64,000 nucleotides of DNA, from positions 2,364,501 through 2,428,500 of the forward strand of contig JAWQEG010001234.1 in the NCBI GenBank assembly GCA_033782935.1, given 5' to 3'. Both the position numbers and the translations under genes were made by a program. The DNA is from Petrolisthes cinctipes (taxonomy: Eukaryota; Arthropoda; Malacostraca; Decapoda; Porcellanidae). Shown here in pieces: positions 52,613 to 63,727 of the stretch. Every line of letters starts with the position of its first letter. Within the stretch, counting starts at the first letter, position 1. The notes below the pieces were generated by a model, which worked only from the letters and a program-made list of their open reading frames with translations, made no database searches and was not told the origin of the DNA.

Positions 52613-54930
52613 TTTTTTTTTTTTTTTTTTAAGAATTATTTTTTTGTTTTTTTAAGTATCAATTTTTTTTAAGTATTAATTTTTTTTAAGTATTAATTTT
52701 TTTTAAGTATTAATTTTTTTTAAGTATTAATGTTTTTAAGTATTATTTTTTTTTCAAGTATTAATTTTGTTTATGTATTCTATTTTTTTCTAAGTATTAA
52801 TATATTTTTTTAAGTATTAATTTTTTAGTATTATTTTTTTTCAATATTTTTTTTTTAAATTAAATTTTTTTTAAGTATTATTTTTTTTTTTCAAGTATTA
52901 TTTTTTTATGTATTATATATTTTTAAGTATTTTCGGAAAGTATTATTATTTTATTTTTTTAAGTATTATTTTTTTCTTTTCTTTTAGGTATAAATTTTCT
53001 TTTTAATTATTAATTTTTTTTAAATATTTTTTTTTTAAGTATAATTTTTCTAGCATTTTTTTTTAAGTATTTTTTTTTTCAAGTATTTTTTTTTAGGTAT
53101 TAAATATTTTTTAAGTATTCATTTTTTTAGGTATTATTTTATTAATTTTTTTAGTATTCATTTTTTTAAGTATTCATTTTTTTAAGTACTAAATTTTTTT
53201 AAGTATTAATTTTTTTTACCTATTAATTTTTTTCAAGAGTTATTTCAGTTTTTTAGTATTTTTTTTTAAGTATTATTTTTTTTAATATTAGTTTTTCTTT
53301 AAGTATTTATTTTTTTTAAGTAGTATTTTTTTAAGTATTATATTTTTTTCAAGTATTAATTTTTTTTAAGTATTAATTTTTTTAAGTATTAATTTTTTAT
53401 TATTATTATTATTTTAAGTATTAATTTGTTTTACGTATTAATATTTTTTAATATTAATTTTTTAAGTATTATTTTTTTTTTAGTATTCATTTTTTTAAGT
53501 ATACATTTTTTTTAAGTATTAATTTTTATTAAGTATTATTTTCTTTTCAAGTATTAATTTTTTTATGTATTATTTTTTTTTCTAAGTATTAATATTTTTT
53601 TTTAAGTATTATTTTTTAAAGTATTATTTTTTTTAGTTATTAATTTTTTTTTTTTTTAAGAATTAAATTTTTTTTAAGTATTAATTATTTTCAAGTATTT
53701 TTTTCTTATGTATTAAATTTTATTAAGTATTTTCAGAAAGTATTATTATTTTATTTTTTTAAGTATTAATTTTTTTCTTTTCTTTTTAAGTATAATGTTT
53801 TTTTCAAGTATTATTTTTTTTAATATTATTTTTTTCTAAGTATCATTTTTTTAGTATTTATTTATTTTTTTAAGTATTATTATTTTTTAAGTATTAATTT
53901 TTTTTAAGTAGTAAATATTTTTTTAAGTATTAATTTTTTTAAGTATTATTATTTTATTTTTTTTAGAATTAATTTTTTTTAGTATTAATTTTTTTAAGTA
54001 TTAATTTTGTTTAAGTATTAAATTTTTTTAAGTATCAGCTTTTTTAAAGTAATAATATTGTTTTTAGAATTATTTTTTTTAAGTATTAATGTCTTTTTTC
54101 AAGAATTAATTCATTTTTTTTAGTATTATTTTATTTTAAATATTATTTTTTTTTAGTATTAGTTTTTTTTGTAAGTATTAATTTTTTTTAAGTATTAATT
54201 TTTTTTGCTTTTAAGTATTTTTTTTTTCAAGTATTAAATTTGTTTTAAGTATTATTTTTTTTAAGTATTAATTGTTTTAAGTATTTTTTTTATGTAATAA
54301 TTTTTTTAGTATTAATATTTTTTTTAAGAATTTTTTTAAGTATTAATTTTTTATGTATAAAAAAAAGTTATTTTTTAAAGTATTATTATTATTATTTATT
54401 TATTTTAAATATTATCTTTTTAAGCATTAATTTTCATTTTTTTAATATTACTTTAATATTTTAAAATATTACTTAAAAAAAATTTGTTTTTAAATACTAT
54501 TTTTTTTAATACTTCAGAAAAATTAATACTTAAAAAACAAAAATATTAATACAAAAAAAATTAATACCTAAAAAAAAATTTATACTTAACAAAAATTATT
54601 TAATACTTAAAAAAAATTAATACTTAAAAGAAATTAATTACTTAAAAAAATAAATTTGATCGTAAAAAAATAAATTTAATAGTAAAATAATAATAATAAA
54701 AAAAATAATACTTAAAAAAAAAAAAAAAAAAAATAATATAAAATACTTAATTAATATTTAATACTTAAAAAAAAGTTTTTTAATACTAAATTTTTTTTAA
54801 TACTAAACAAAATTAATACTAAACAAAATAATACTTAAAAAAATTAATACTTAAAAAAAATAATAATAATACTTAAACAAAAAAAATTAATACTAAAAAA
54901 AAAGAAAAAAAAATAATCCTTAAAAAGTAA
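52613..54930. repeat. Inverted AT array (AAGTATTAA then TTAATACTT), copy 1
   Basis: Up to about 54455 units read AAGTATTAATTTTTTT. From there they read AAAAAAATTAATACTT, the reverse complement. The array is therefore a large imperfect foldback with unequal arms (about 1.8 kb against 0.5 kb). Confidence 0.9.
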
Positions 54931-55100
54931 ACAATATATGATACTTGATATATCCTTAGCTTTAATATTTTATTATAATATAATAATATAATAAAATTAG
55001 AACAGTTTTATCTTTTGTGCACAGAGCCTAAATGAACAAACAGAACCGAATCATCCAAAAATATCTCTAATTTTGTAAATTGAGGGAAATATCCCGTATT

Positions 55101-55316
55101 TAAGGGGGTGCGGGAATGGGGAACAGGCTTGGGGGGGTTTAGGGGGGTGCGTGAGTAGGGAACAGGCTTGGGGGGGGGGGTAAGGGAACAGGCTTGGGGG
55201 GGTGGTTAGGGGGGTGCGGGAATAGGGGACAGACCTTCTTCCCACCCCAAGCTTGTCCCCCTATTCCCGCACCCCCTATACACCCCCCCCCAAGCCTGTC
55301 CCCTACACCCGCACCC
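55101..55316. repeat. G-rich / C-rich inverted block, copy 1
   Basis: Three to four units like AAGGGGGTGCGGGAATGGGG followed by ACAGGCTTGGGGGG are followed by two reversed units (CCAAGC(C/T)TGTCCCC, CCCGCACCCCC). G runs of 4-12 make quadruplex formation plausible. Confidence 0.85.
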
Positions 55317-55429
55317 CCTTAAATTCAAAAACACAATAATTAACATCTTTTCTATAACTAACTATAATATAGATATAAATATCAGTTACAATAGAATTAT
55401 TTGATTAATATGAAGGATTTGTTACTACT

Positions 55430-55716
55430 CATGTGTATGTGTGTGTATGTGTGTGGAGAAGTGTGCGTGTGTGTGTGTGTATGTGGAAAAGTGTGTGTGT
55501 GTATGTGTATATGGAGAAGTGTGTGTGTGTGTGTGGATGTAGAGAAGTGTGTGTTTGTGTGTGTGTGTGGAGAAGTGTGTGTATGTGGAGAAGTGTGTGT
55601 GTGGAGAAGTGTGTGTATGTGAAGTGTGTGTGTGTGTGTGTGTGGAGAAGTGTGTGTGTGTGTGTATATGTGGAGAAGTGTGTGTGTGTGTGTATGTGTA
55701 GAAGTGTGTGTATGTG
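55430..55716. repeat. GT-rich tract with GTGGAGAAGTG units, left half
   Basis: GT runs are broken by GGAGAAGTG every 20-40 bases. The tract continues after the LINE at 59970-60066 and is found undivided at 63430-63681. Frames through it give Cys/Val peptides. Confidence 0.9.
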
Positions 55717-55744
55717 TCTGTGTGTGTGGTGTGTTCTTACCTAT

Positions 55745-56474
55745 TTGTGTGTGTTACACACAGGGCGATGTGACGCGTCTAGTGTGGTAATTATAAGTTA
55801 GCGTGTGTTGCTTGCTTCGCATGCTCTCTCGCTTCCAGTTGCCACCGCTGGCTAGCCTCGTGCGAACGGAGGAGCCGAGTGCGTAAGTCTCCCCCTGCCA
55901 GTACACAGCCTCTCCATCGTCAAGACCTTTGTTGTGCCTCCTTGTGGCCACACACGGTAACTGGGTCCTTGCGGCCCCAGGCTAAACCAGCAGAGGATCT
56001 CGGAGCAGCAGGGGGCCCCAGAGGTGTGAGGCTATGGCCCACCGACGTGTGGACACGCCCTGGTCCCACACCAACCCCTGCCCCACAAGCCCAGTGGGAT
56101 ATCCTTGGCTGGACTTGAGCTAGGGGAGTAAACCCCGAAATTAAATCTGCTTCGGGGTGACGTAATAGGCAAGGCCCAACAGACCGGGCTCTTGGCACGC
56201 CCATGCAGCAGCCCGTTAGTCCAGTCGTCAAGGTCTTCACCCGCCACTGGATCACCTGATGGACTGCCAAGATAGTGGACTGAGGATTGTGCACCCACCT
56301 TCCACTTAAACAATCACTGCACAAGTCTTGCCTATGCTGACCTTTTACTCCTACAATATATTTTCATTTCCTTTCCCTTTCTCCAACTCCAACAAGTCCT
56401 CCGGCGATGGGGAAGGGGCGGTGGGGGCAGGTAAGGTTGTTACTGGCAGCCCTTAGTCCCGACCCTGCACGTGA
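55745..56474 (+). promoter_or_regulatory. 5' region of the RTE-like LINE with a perfect hairpin
   Basis: This GC-rich leader holds several short open frames (for example 55879-56118) without recognisable domains. ACCCCGAA (56132-56139) and TTCGGGGT (56151-56158) form a perfect 8-bp stem. An in-frame TGA at 56472-56474 closes the ORF2 frame on its 5' side. The leader presumably carries the internal promoter. Confidence 0.5.
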
Positions 56475-56486
56475 GGCGGCCCTGGG

Positions 56487-59400
56487 GTGAAGGTCGCTGG
56501 ATGGCTGGGACAGGAACAGCGGCCTCCTTCGGCAGCTCCCAGGGCGACTGGGCGGCCCTTTTTAGGATCCACATCGCCCACCCCGCATGGGGAGGGGTCT
56601 AGAAAAGGTGACCCAAACATTGCCTGTTCCGACCTCCACGGGCAGGTAACCGAGCCTCGCCGTGGCAACCCCCATTTCGGTCCAAACAGAACAAAGAAAC
56701 TCGTAATTGGCACATGGAATGTGCGTACACTACTAGACCTCACCGATAATGAAAGACCCCAACGCCGAACAGCTATTATTGCCCATGAGCTGAAGCGATA
56801 TAGAGTGGATATAGCTGCCCTCAGTGAAACACGACTATCAGCAGAGGGATCACTCACAGAAGTAGGAGAGGGCTACACCTTCTTCTGGAGAGGCTTGCAA
56901 GAGGGAGCCCGGCGTATTCATGGAGTTGCTTTTGCAGTTAAAACATCACTGCTCACTTCAATCCCTCAATCTCCCACTGGGCACAGTGAGAGGCTCATCA
57001 GCTGGCGCATTCCACTAGCAAACCACCGTAATGCCACACTAATCAATGTCTATGCACCTACACTAGACACAGACGAGGAAATAAAAGATCGATTTTATGG
57101 ACAACTAAATTCAATAATGCAGACCATCCCTCGCGAAGACAAAATAATTCTTCTCGGAGACTTTAATGCCAGAGTCGGGCGCAATCATCATCTATGGGAG
57201 GGAATCATTGGTCACCATGGAGTTGGAAAATGTAATGACAATGGTTTACGCCTGTTGACTTTCTGCTCCCAGCATGAACTGGCCATCACAAACACAATGT
57301 TCCAACTCCGTGAGATGCACAAAACCACCTGGATGCACCCAAGATCCAAAACATGGCATCTACTCGACTATGTCACTGTAAGACAGCGAGATCTGAGAGA
57401 TGTAGTACTTACAAGAGCAATGCGAGGTGCCGATGGATGGACTGATCACCGCCTTGTCCGTTCAATCTTGCAATTGCGTATTCGACCTCCGATACGACGA
57501 CAGGCACCAAGGCCTTGCCTTAATATCAAAGCCCTCAGCGACCAAGAGAAACGTGCTGCCCTTCAAGCAGAACTTTTGGCAAATTTAGCACCACCAGCTC
57601 CCAATGACAACCCAGCAACAACAGACACCTTATCTGTAAGATGGCGCACAGTAAGTGAGGTTCTCCTCAACACTGCCAGAAATGTGCTTGGTACGATCAA
57701 AAGAAAAAACAGAGATTGGTTTGATGAGCAAGCTGAGGACATTCACCAGCTCCTAGAGGAAAAGAAAAGGGCTCACCAGTCAGTACTCGCCAATCCTAAC
57801 GCAAGAACACGTGAAAACCTTGCAGAACTCCGTTCAAGAGTCCAGCGTGAGACTAGAAAAATGCAGAATGAGTGGTGGACCAAGCTTGCAGGTGAAATTC
57901 AGGGCTTTGCTGATGTAGGAGACCAACATCAATTTTACAATGCCCTCAAGATGGCATATGGGCCCCAAAGTAATAGCTTTTGTCCCACCCGGAGTGCTGA
58001 TGGATCCACACTCATTACTGAAAAGTCTGAAATTCTAGGCCGCTGGGCTGAACACTATGAAGACCTTCTGAACAGGAGTAACCCAACAGATCCTACCTTC
58101 CTTAACAACCTACCTGATCTCCCTGCCATGCAAGAACTTGACACCATTCCATCTCGTCAAGAAGTACACCTGGCCGTCAATAGCCTGAAGAACAACAAGG
58201 CAACTGGACCAGACAGCATTCCAGCGGAAATCCTGAAATATGGCGGTAATGCTGTTGTAGACTGTCTGCTTAACATCATTCAAGAAGTGTGGCAATCCAG
58301 ATGCTGCCCACAACAGTGGAAAGATGCAGACATTATAAGCATTTACAAAAAGAAAGGTGATAGGGCCATATGTGGCAACAGCCGGGGCATCTCCCTTCTC
58401 TCCACCTCGGGAAAAGTCCTCACAAAAATCCTGCTCTCCCGAATCCTCAACAACATTGCAGAGCGGGTTCTGCCTGAATCCCAATGTGGGTTCAGGAGAG
58501 AACGCAGCACCACTGATATGGTGTTTGTGGCGAGACAGCTTCAGGAGAAGAGCATAGAGCAGCATCAAGACCTCTACATGGTGTTTGTGGATCTTGCTAA
58601 AGCGTTCGATACGGTGAACAGACCCCTACTATGGGAAGCACTGAGGAAATTTGGCTGCCCTCCAACATTCTTGGCTGTCCTCAGATCACTGCATGATGGT
58701 TCAATGGCACGTGTCTCCAGTGCAGGGATAAAATCTGAACCTTTCCTGGTGGGCACAGGGGTGAAGCAGGGATGCGTAATAGCTCCTATTATGTTTAACT
58801 TATTCCTTGCAGCTGTTTCCAACATCGCTAAGCAGCAAATTGACCCTGCTGATGGTGTCCGGCTGTCTTATCGGCTAGATGGTAACCTATTCAACATCCG
58901 GCGCCTTCAAGCAAAGACACGGGTAACAGAGGAGGCAATCCATGAGCTGCAATATGCAGATGACACTGCCATAATTGGCTCATCACATGAGGGTCTTCAG
59001 CGCACCATCAATGCTGTGACAAATGCCTACACTCGTTCTGGACTTGCCATCAACATCAACAAAACAGAAGTGCTAAGTATGCATGAACATCCGCGAGAGC
59101 CTGTTGAGTTCACCATCAATCAACAGCCTCTGAAGAATGTCCAGGAGTTCACCTACCTGGGCTCTGTACTTACTGACTCCTGTGACTTAACAAGCGAGGT
59201 TCAACGCCGCATTGGACTGGCTTCTGCTGCCTTTGGAAGACTGTCTCGCAGGGTCTTTCTGAACAGAGACCTTACCACTACCACCAAGGTATCTGTGTAC
59301 AGGGCAATCTGTCTCTCCATCCTTTTATATGGCAGTGAATCGTGGGTACCATATCGACGCCACTTAAAAAAGCTGGAAGCCTTCCACACCAACTGCCTTC

Positions 59401-59882
59401 AGCGCATATTAGGGCTCAAGTGGTGGCACAGGGTTCCCCACACTGATATACGCAGACGAACACAAATTGAACCCCTTGAGACTATCCTCACGCAACGACA
59501 ACTGCGTTGGGTGGGGCACACAATTCGTATGCCAGAGGACAGACTTCCTCGCAAGGTCCTTTATGGTGAGCTGAGTCTGGGCAGGCGGCATGCTGGTGGC
59601 CCTCGCAAGCGCTTCAAAGACCATCTTAAAACTACACTAAAGAAATGTGCAATAGTGCCCACTAACCTTGAAGCAGCTGCTGAAAACCGCCAAGAGTGGC
59701 ACTCATTGTGCCGCACTGGCACCGAGCAACTAACAACCCACTGCAACACTCTGGCGGAGGAAAGACGACAACGGCGTCATGCGCCACAGCAAGCGGGAGG
59801 TAATTTCCCGTGCCTTACTTGTGGACGCATATGCAAGTCAAGGATTGGACTCGTCAGCCACCAGCGAGTCCATCGAGTGTAA
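56487..59882 (+). CDS. LINE ORF2: APE endonuclease and reverse transcriptase with C-terminal zinc finger (RTE-like)
   Basis: This protein nicks the target, primes reverse transcription there and copies element RNA. An APE-type endonuclease occupies about residues 70-320: GTWNVRTL (75), SETRL (113), GDFNARVG (224) and TDHRLV (318), all key positions present. A charged linker follows. Reverse transcriptase spans about 550-840: NNKATGPDSIPAEIL, SQCGFRRERST, FVDLAKAFDTVNR (catalytic D), GVKQGCVIAPIMFNLF and LQYADDTAII (catalytic DD at 821). The thumb and a TQRQLRWVGHTIRM block follow. A C2H2 finger lies at 1108-1129 (CLTC, 12 residues, HQRVH). The frame opens after TGA 56472 but has no ATG before residue 211, inside the endonuclease domain. 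The GTG at 56487 is only the annotation start. Expression may rely on reinitiation or a non-AUG start. It resembles RTE/CFDP2-related proteins. Confidence 0.9.
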   Translation: MKVAGWLGQEQRPPSAAPRATGRPFLGSTSPTPHGEGSRKGDPNIACSDLHGQVTEPRRGNPHFGPNRTKKLVIGTWNVRTLLDLTDNERPQRRTAIIAHELKRYRVDIAALSETRLSAEGSLTEVGEGYTFFWRGLQEGARRIHGVAFAVKTSLLTSIPQSPTGHSERLISWRIPLANHRNATLINVYAPTLDTDEEIKDRFYGQLNSIMQTIPREDKIILLGDFNARVGRNHHLWEGIIGHHGVGKCNDNGLRLLTFCSQHELAITNTMFQLREMHKTTWMHPRSKTWHLLDYVTVRQRDLRDVVLTRAMRGADGWTDHRLVRSILQLRIRPPIRRQAPRPCLNIKALSDQEKRAALQAELLANLAPPAPNDNPATTDTLSVRWRTVSEVLLNTARNVLGTIKRKNRDWFDEQAEDIHQLLEEKKRAHQSVLANPNARTRENLAELRSRVQRETRKMQNEWWTKLAGEIQGFADVGDQHQFYNALKMAYGPQSNSFCPTRSADGSTLITEKSEILGRWAEHYEDLLNRSNPTDPTFLNNLPDLPAMQELDTIPSRQEVHLAVNSLKNNKATGPDSIPAEILKYGGNAVVDCLLNIIQEVWQSRCCPQQWKDADIISIYKKKGDRAICGNSRGISLLSTSGKVLTKILLSRILNNIAERVLPESQCGFRRERSTTDMVFVARQLQEKSIEQHQDLYMVFVDLAKAFDTVNRPLLWEALRKFGCPPTFLAVLRSLHDGSMARVSSAGIKSEPFLVGTGVKQGCVIAPIMFNLFLAAVSNIAKQQIDPADGVRLSYRLDGNLFNIRRLQAKTRVTEEAIHELQYADDTAIIGSSHEGLQRTINAVTNAYTRSGLAININKTEVLSMHEHPREPVEFTINQQPLKNVQEFTYLGSVLTDSCDLTSEVQRRIGLASAAFGRLSRRVFLNRDLTTTTKVSVYRAICLSILLYGSESWVPYRRHLKKLEAFHTNCLQRILGLKWWHRVPHTDIRRRTQIEPLETILTQRQLRWVGHTIRMPEDRLPRKVLYGELSLGRRHAGGPRKRFKDHLKTTLKKCAIVPTNLEAAAENRQEWHSLCRTGTEQLTTHCNTLAEERRQRRHAPQQAGGNFPCLTCGRICKSRIGLVSHQRVHRV

Positions 59883-60064
59883 CCGCACCGAACCTGATTC
59901 TTCAGTCTTCTTCAGCATGGTGCAAAGTCATCGTCGTCTGCGACGGACAACTTTAAGCAAGTAAGCAAGTGTATGTGTATGTATGTATGTGAAGTGTGTG
60001 TACGTGTGTGTATGTGAAGTGTGTGTGTGTGTGTATGTGGAGAAGTGTGTAAGTGAAGTGTGTG

Positions 60065-60066
<2 letters not shown>

Positions 60067-60106
<40 letters not shown>
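60067..60106. repeat. (GA)n microsatellite, copy 1
   Basis: About 20 GA units between the GT tract and GTTAAGCGGGTCTTAATTAA. The copy 2 equivalent is at 63682-63725. Confidence 0.95.
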
Positions 60107-60108
<2 letters not shown>

Positions 60109-60169
60109 AAGCGGGTCTTAATTAATAACCCCGAGGGAAGAGAAAAATCCGGGATCAGAATTGTCTACC

Positions 60170-60330
60170 AGGCCCCGTTCTCCCCCCCTCCCCGCCTCGC
60201 CCCGCCCCACCACGCCCTGTCCCGCCACACCCCGCCCCGCCCCGTTATCACCCCCGCCCCGCCTCGCCTTGGCCCGTCCCGCACTCACTTCGCCCTGCCC
60301 CGCCTCGCCTGCCCCGGCCGCATATTATCC
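60170..60330. repeat. CCCCGCC-rich minisatellite, copy 1
   Basis: Imperfect units of CCCCGCC, CCTCGCC and CCCGCCCCG run over about 160 bp. The copy 2 equivalent at 63788-63950 differs at a few bases. The 69- and 71-codon frames here are composition effects. Confidence 0.9.
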
Positions 60331-60348
60331 AAGTCTGGTGGGCTACGT

Positions 60349-62930
60349 GTTTTTTTTTTTTTTTTTTTAAGTATTAATTTTTTTTTAAGCATTAATTTTT
60401 TTAAGTATTAATTTTTTTTAAGTATTAATTTTTTTTATGTATTAAATTGTTTTTCTAAGTATTAATATATTTTTTTAAGTATTATTTTTTTAGTATTATT
60501 TATTTTCAATTAATTTTTTTTTATGAATTAAATTTTTTTTTAAGTATTATTTTTTTTCAAGTATTATTTTTTTATGTATTATATATTTTTAAGTATTTTC
60601 GGAAAGTATTATTATTTTATTTTTTTAAGTATTATTTTTTTTCTTTTTTTTAAGTATAAATTTTCTTTTTAAATATTAACTTTTTTTTAAATATTATTTT
60701 TTTAAGTATAATTTTTCTAGTATTTAATTTTTTTTTTAAGTATTATTTTTTTTCAAGTATTTTTTTTTAGGTATTAAATATTTTTTAAGTATTATTTTTT
60801 TTTAGGTATGATTTAATAATTTTTTTTAGTATAAATTTTTTTTAAGTATGAATTTTTTTAAGTACTAAATTTTTTTATGTATTAATTTTTTTGAACTATT
60901 AATTTTTTTTTTCAAGAATTAATTATTTTTTTTTAGTATTATCTTTTTAAGTATTACTTTTTTTAGTATTAGTTTTTCTTTAAGTATTAATTTTTTTAAG
61001 TATTATTATTTTTTTAAGTATTATTTTTTTTCAAGTATTAATTTTTTTTTAAGTATTAATTTTTTTAAGTATTATTTTTTTTGTTTTTGAATATTATTTT
61101 TTTAAGTATTAATTTGTTTTACGTATTAATTTTTTTTAAGTATTAATTTTCTTTAAGTATTAATTTTTTTAAGTATTATTTTTTTAAGTATAATTTTTTT
61201 TAAGTATTAATTTTTTTTAAGTATTATTTTTTTTCAAGTATTAATTTTTTTATGTATTATTTTTTTTTCTAAGTATTAATATATTTTTTTTAAGTATTAT
61301 TTTTTAAAGTATTATTTTTTTTTTAATGATTAAAAAAAATTATTATTTTTGTTAAAGAATTAATTTTTTTTAAGTATTAATTATTATCAAGTATTATTTT
61401 CTTATGTATTATATTTTATTAAGTATTTTCGGAAAGTATTATTATTATATTTTTTTAAGTATTAATTTTTTTCTTTTTTTTAAGTATTATTTTTTTTTCA
61501 AGTATTATTTTTTTTAATATTAATTTTTTTTAAGTATATTTTTTTTAGTATTTATTTATTTTTTTAAGTATTATTATTTTTTAAGTTTTAATTTTTTTAA
61601 GTAGTAAATATTTTTTTAAGTATTATTTTTTTTAAGTATTATTATTTTAATTTTTTTAGTATTAATTTTTTTTAGTATTAATTTTTTTAGGTATTAATTT
61701 TTTTTAAGTATTAAATATTTTTAAGTATCAATTTTTTTTAAGTATTAATATTGTTTTTAGAATTATTTTTTTTAAGTATTAATGTCTTTTTTCAAGAATT
61801 ATTTCATTTTTTTAGTATTATTTTATTTTAAGTATTAATTTTTTTTTTACTCGTTTTTTTTTATGTAATAATTTTTTTAGTATTAATATTCTTTTTTTAA
61901 CTTTTTTAAGTATTATTTTTTTATGTATATATATATATATATTTTTTTTTTTTAAGTAATATTATTATTATTTGTTTATTTTAGATATTATCTTTTTAAG
62001 CATTAATTTTCATTTTTTTAATACTTAAAAAAATATATATTTTTTAATACTTAAAAAATATATATTTTTTAATACTTAAAAAAATTGAATACTTAAAAAA
62101 AATTAATAGTTAAAATAATATATATATTCTTTTTTTGATACTTAATTTTTTTATACTTAAAAAAAATGTAATACTTAAACAAAATTATACTTAAACAAAA
62201 TTTATACTTAAAACAAATATTTAGTACTTAAAAAAAATTAATACAAAAAAAATAAAACTAAAAAAAAGTACTACTTAAAAAAACATTAATACTTAAAAAA
62301 TCAATACATAAAAAAAATATTAATACTTATTTTTTTTACACTTAAAAAAAATTAATACTTAAAAAAAGTAATACTTAAAAAAATATTATTACTTAAAAAA
62401 AAGGTTTTTTAATACTATTTTTTTAATACTTAAAAAATTTATACTTAAAGAAAATATTACTTAAAATAAATTTGTTTTTAAATACTATTTTTTTTAATAC
62501 TTCAGAAAAATTAATACTTATAAAACAAAAAATTTAATACAAAAAAATTAATAACTAAAAAAAAAAGTAATACTTAACAAAAATTATTTAATACTTAAAA
62601 AAAATAATACTTAAAAGAAAATAATTACTTAAAAAAATTAATTTAATAATAAAAAAATAATAATAAAAAATGATACTTAAAAAAAATATTTAAAAAAAAT
62701 AATATAAAATACTTAATTAATATTTAATACTTAAAAAAAAGTTTTTTAATAGTAATTTTTTTTAATACTAAACACAATTAATACTAAAAAAAAATAATAC
62801 TTAAAAAAAATTTAATACTTAAAAAAAATAATAATAATACTTAAACAAAAAAAATTAATACTAAAAAAAATTAATACTAAGAAAAAAGAAAACAAATTAA
62901 TGCTTAAAAAAAATTAATCCTTAAAAAGTA
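60349..62930. repeat. Inverted AT array, copy 2
   Basis: It has the same orientation switch as copy 1, at about 62015, with arms of about 1.65 and 0.9 kb. Landmarks such as TATTTTCGGAAAGTATTATT recur at 60595 and 61430, as at 52930 in copy 1 and with a one-base change at 53738. Confidence 0.9.
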
Positions 62931-63100
62931 AACAATATATGATACTTGATATATCCTTAGCTTTAATATTTTATAATAATATAATAATATAATAAAATTA
63001 GAACAGTTTTATTTTTTGTGCACAGAGCCTAAATGAACAAACAGAACCGAATCATCCAAAAATATCTCTAATTTTGTAAATTGAGGGAAATATCCCGTAT

Positions 63101-63327
63101 TTAAGGGGGTGCGGGAATGGGGGACAGGCTTGGGGGGGTTTAGGGGAGTGTGGGAGTAGGGAACAGGCTTGGGGGGGGGTGTGGGAGTAGGGGAACAGGC
63201 TTGGGGGGTGGTTAGGGGGGTGCGGGAATAGGGGACAGACCTTCTTCCCACCCCAAGCTTGTCCCCCTATTACCGCACCCCCTATGCACCCCCTCCAAGC
63301 CTGTCCCCTACACCCGCACCCCCTTAA
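63101..63327. repeat. G-rich / C-rich inverted block, copy 2
   Basis: It has the same organisation as 55101-55316 with small changes in G-run length. Confidence 0.85.
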
Positions 63328-63677
63328 ATTCAAAAACACAATAATTAACATCTTTTCTATAACTAACTATAATATAGATATAAATATCAGTTACAATAGA
63401 ATTATTTGATTAATATGAAGGATTTGTTACTACTCATGTGTATGTGTGTGTATGTGTGTGGAGAAGTGTGCGTGTGTGTGTGTGTATGTGGAGAAGTGTG
63501 TGTGTGTATGTGTATATGGAGAAGTGTGTGTGTGTGTGTGGATGTAGAGAAGTGTGTGTTTGTGTGTGTGTGGAGAAGTGTGTGTATGTGTATGTATGTA
63601 TGTGAAGTGTGTGTACGTGTGTGTATGTGAAGTGTGTGTGTGTGTGTATGTGGAGAAGTGTGTAAGTGAAGTGTGTG

Positions 63678-63727
<50 letters not shown>

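Larger units (their letters stand above)
55717..59969 (+). mobile_element. RTE-like non-LTR retrotransposon, apparently complete
   Basis: About 4.25 kb is present between the two halves of a GT-rich tract that is continuous in macrosatellite copy 2. TGTATGTG stands on both sides (55709-55716 and 59970-59977) and may be the target duplication, though the surrounding repeat makes this uncertain. It has a roughly 750-bp 5' region, a single 1131-codon frame, a short 3' untranslated region with the hairpin CGTCG TCTG CGACG (about 59930-59945) and a tail of AAGCAAGTAAGCAAG. Short microsatellite-like tails instead of poly(A) are usual in RTE-type elements. No stops interrupt the frame, so the element may be active or very recently so. 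Confidence 0.85.
52613..60348. repeat. Macrosatellite copy 1, split by an RTE-like LINE
   Basis: The order is: T-run plus AAGTATTAA array (52613-54455), inverted version of the array (54456-54930), AT spacer shared with copy 2 (54931-55100), G-rich then C-rich inverted block (55101-55316), GT-rich tract (55430-55716), LINE insertion, remainder of the GT tract (59970-60066), (GA)n (60067-60106) and a CCCCGCC-rich tract to 60330. Copy 2 has the same order at 60349-63966 without the LINE. Shared unique stretches, such as TTGTGCACAGAGCCTAAATG and GTTAAGCGGGTCTTAATTAA, show true duplication and not chance low complexity. Confidence 0.9.

Noticed and set aside
55401..55801. Cys/Val-rich plus-strand frames
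   Set aside because: They come from GT-rich tract units and are repeated at 63406-63630.
55920..56324. Minus-strand frames of 93-134 codons opposite the LINE leader
   Set aside because: A GC-rich leader without stops by composition, and no recognisable domain.
60161..60370. Pro/Ala/Ser-rich frame, repeated at 63780-63995
   Set aside because: A translation of the CCCCGCC-rich tract running into poly-T.
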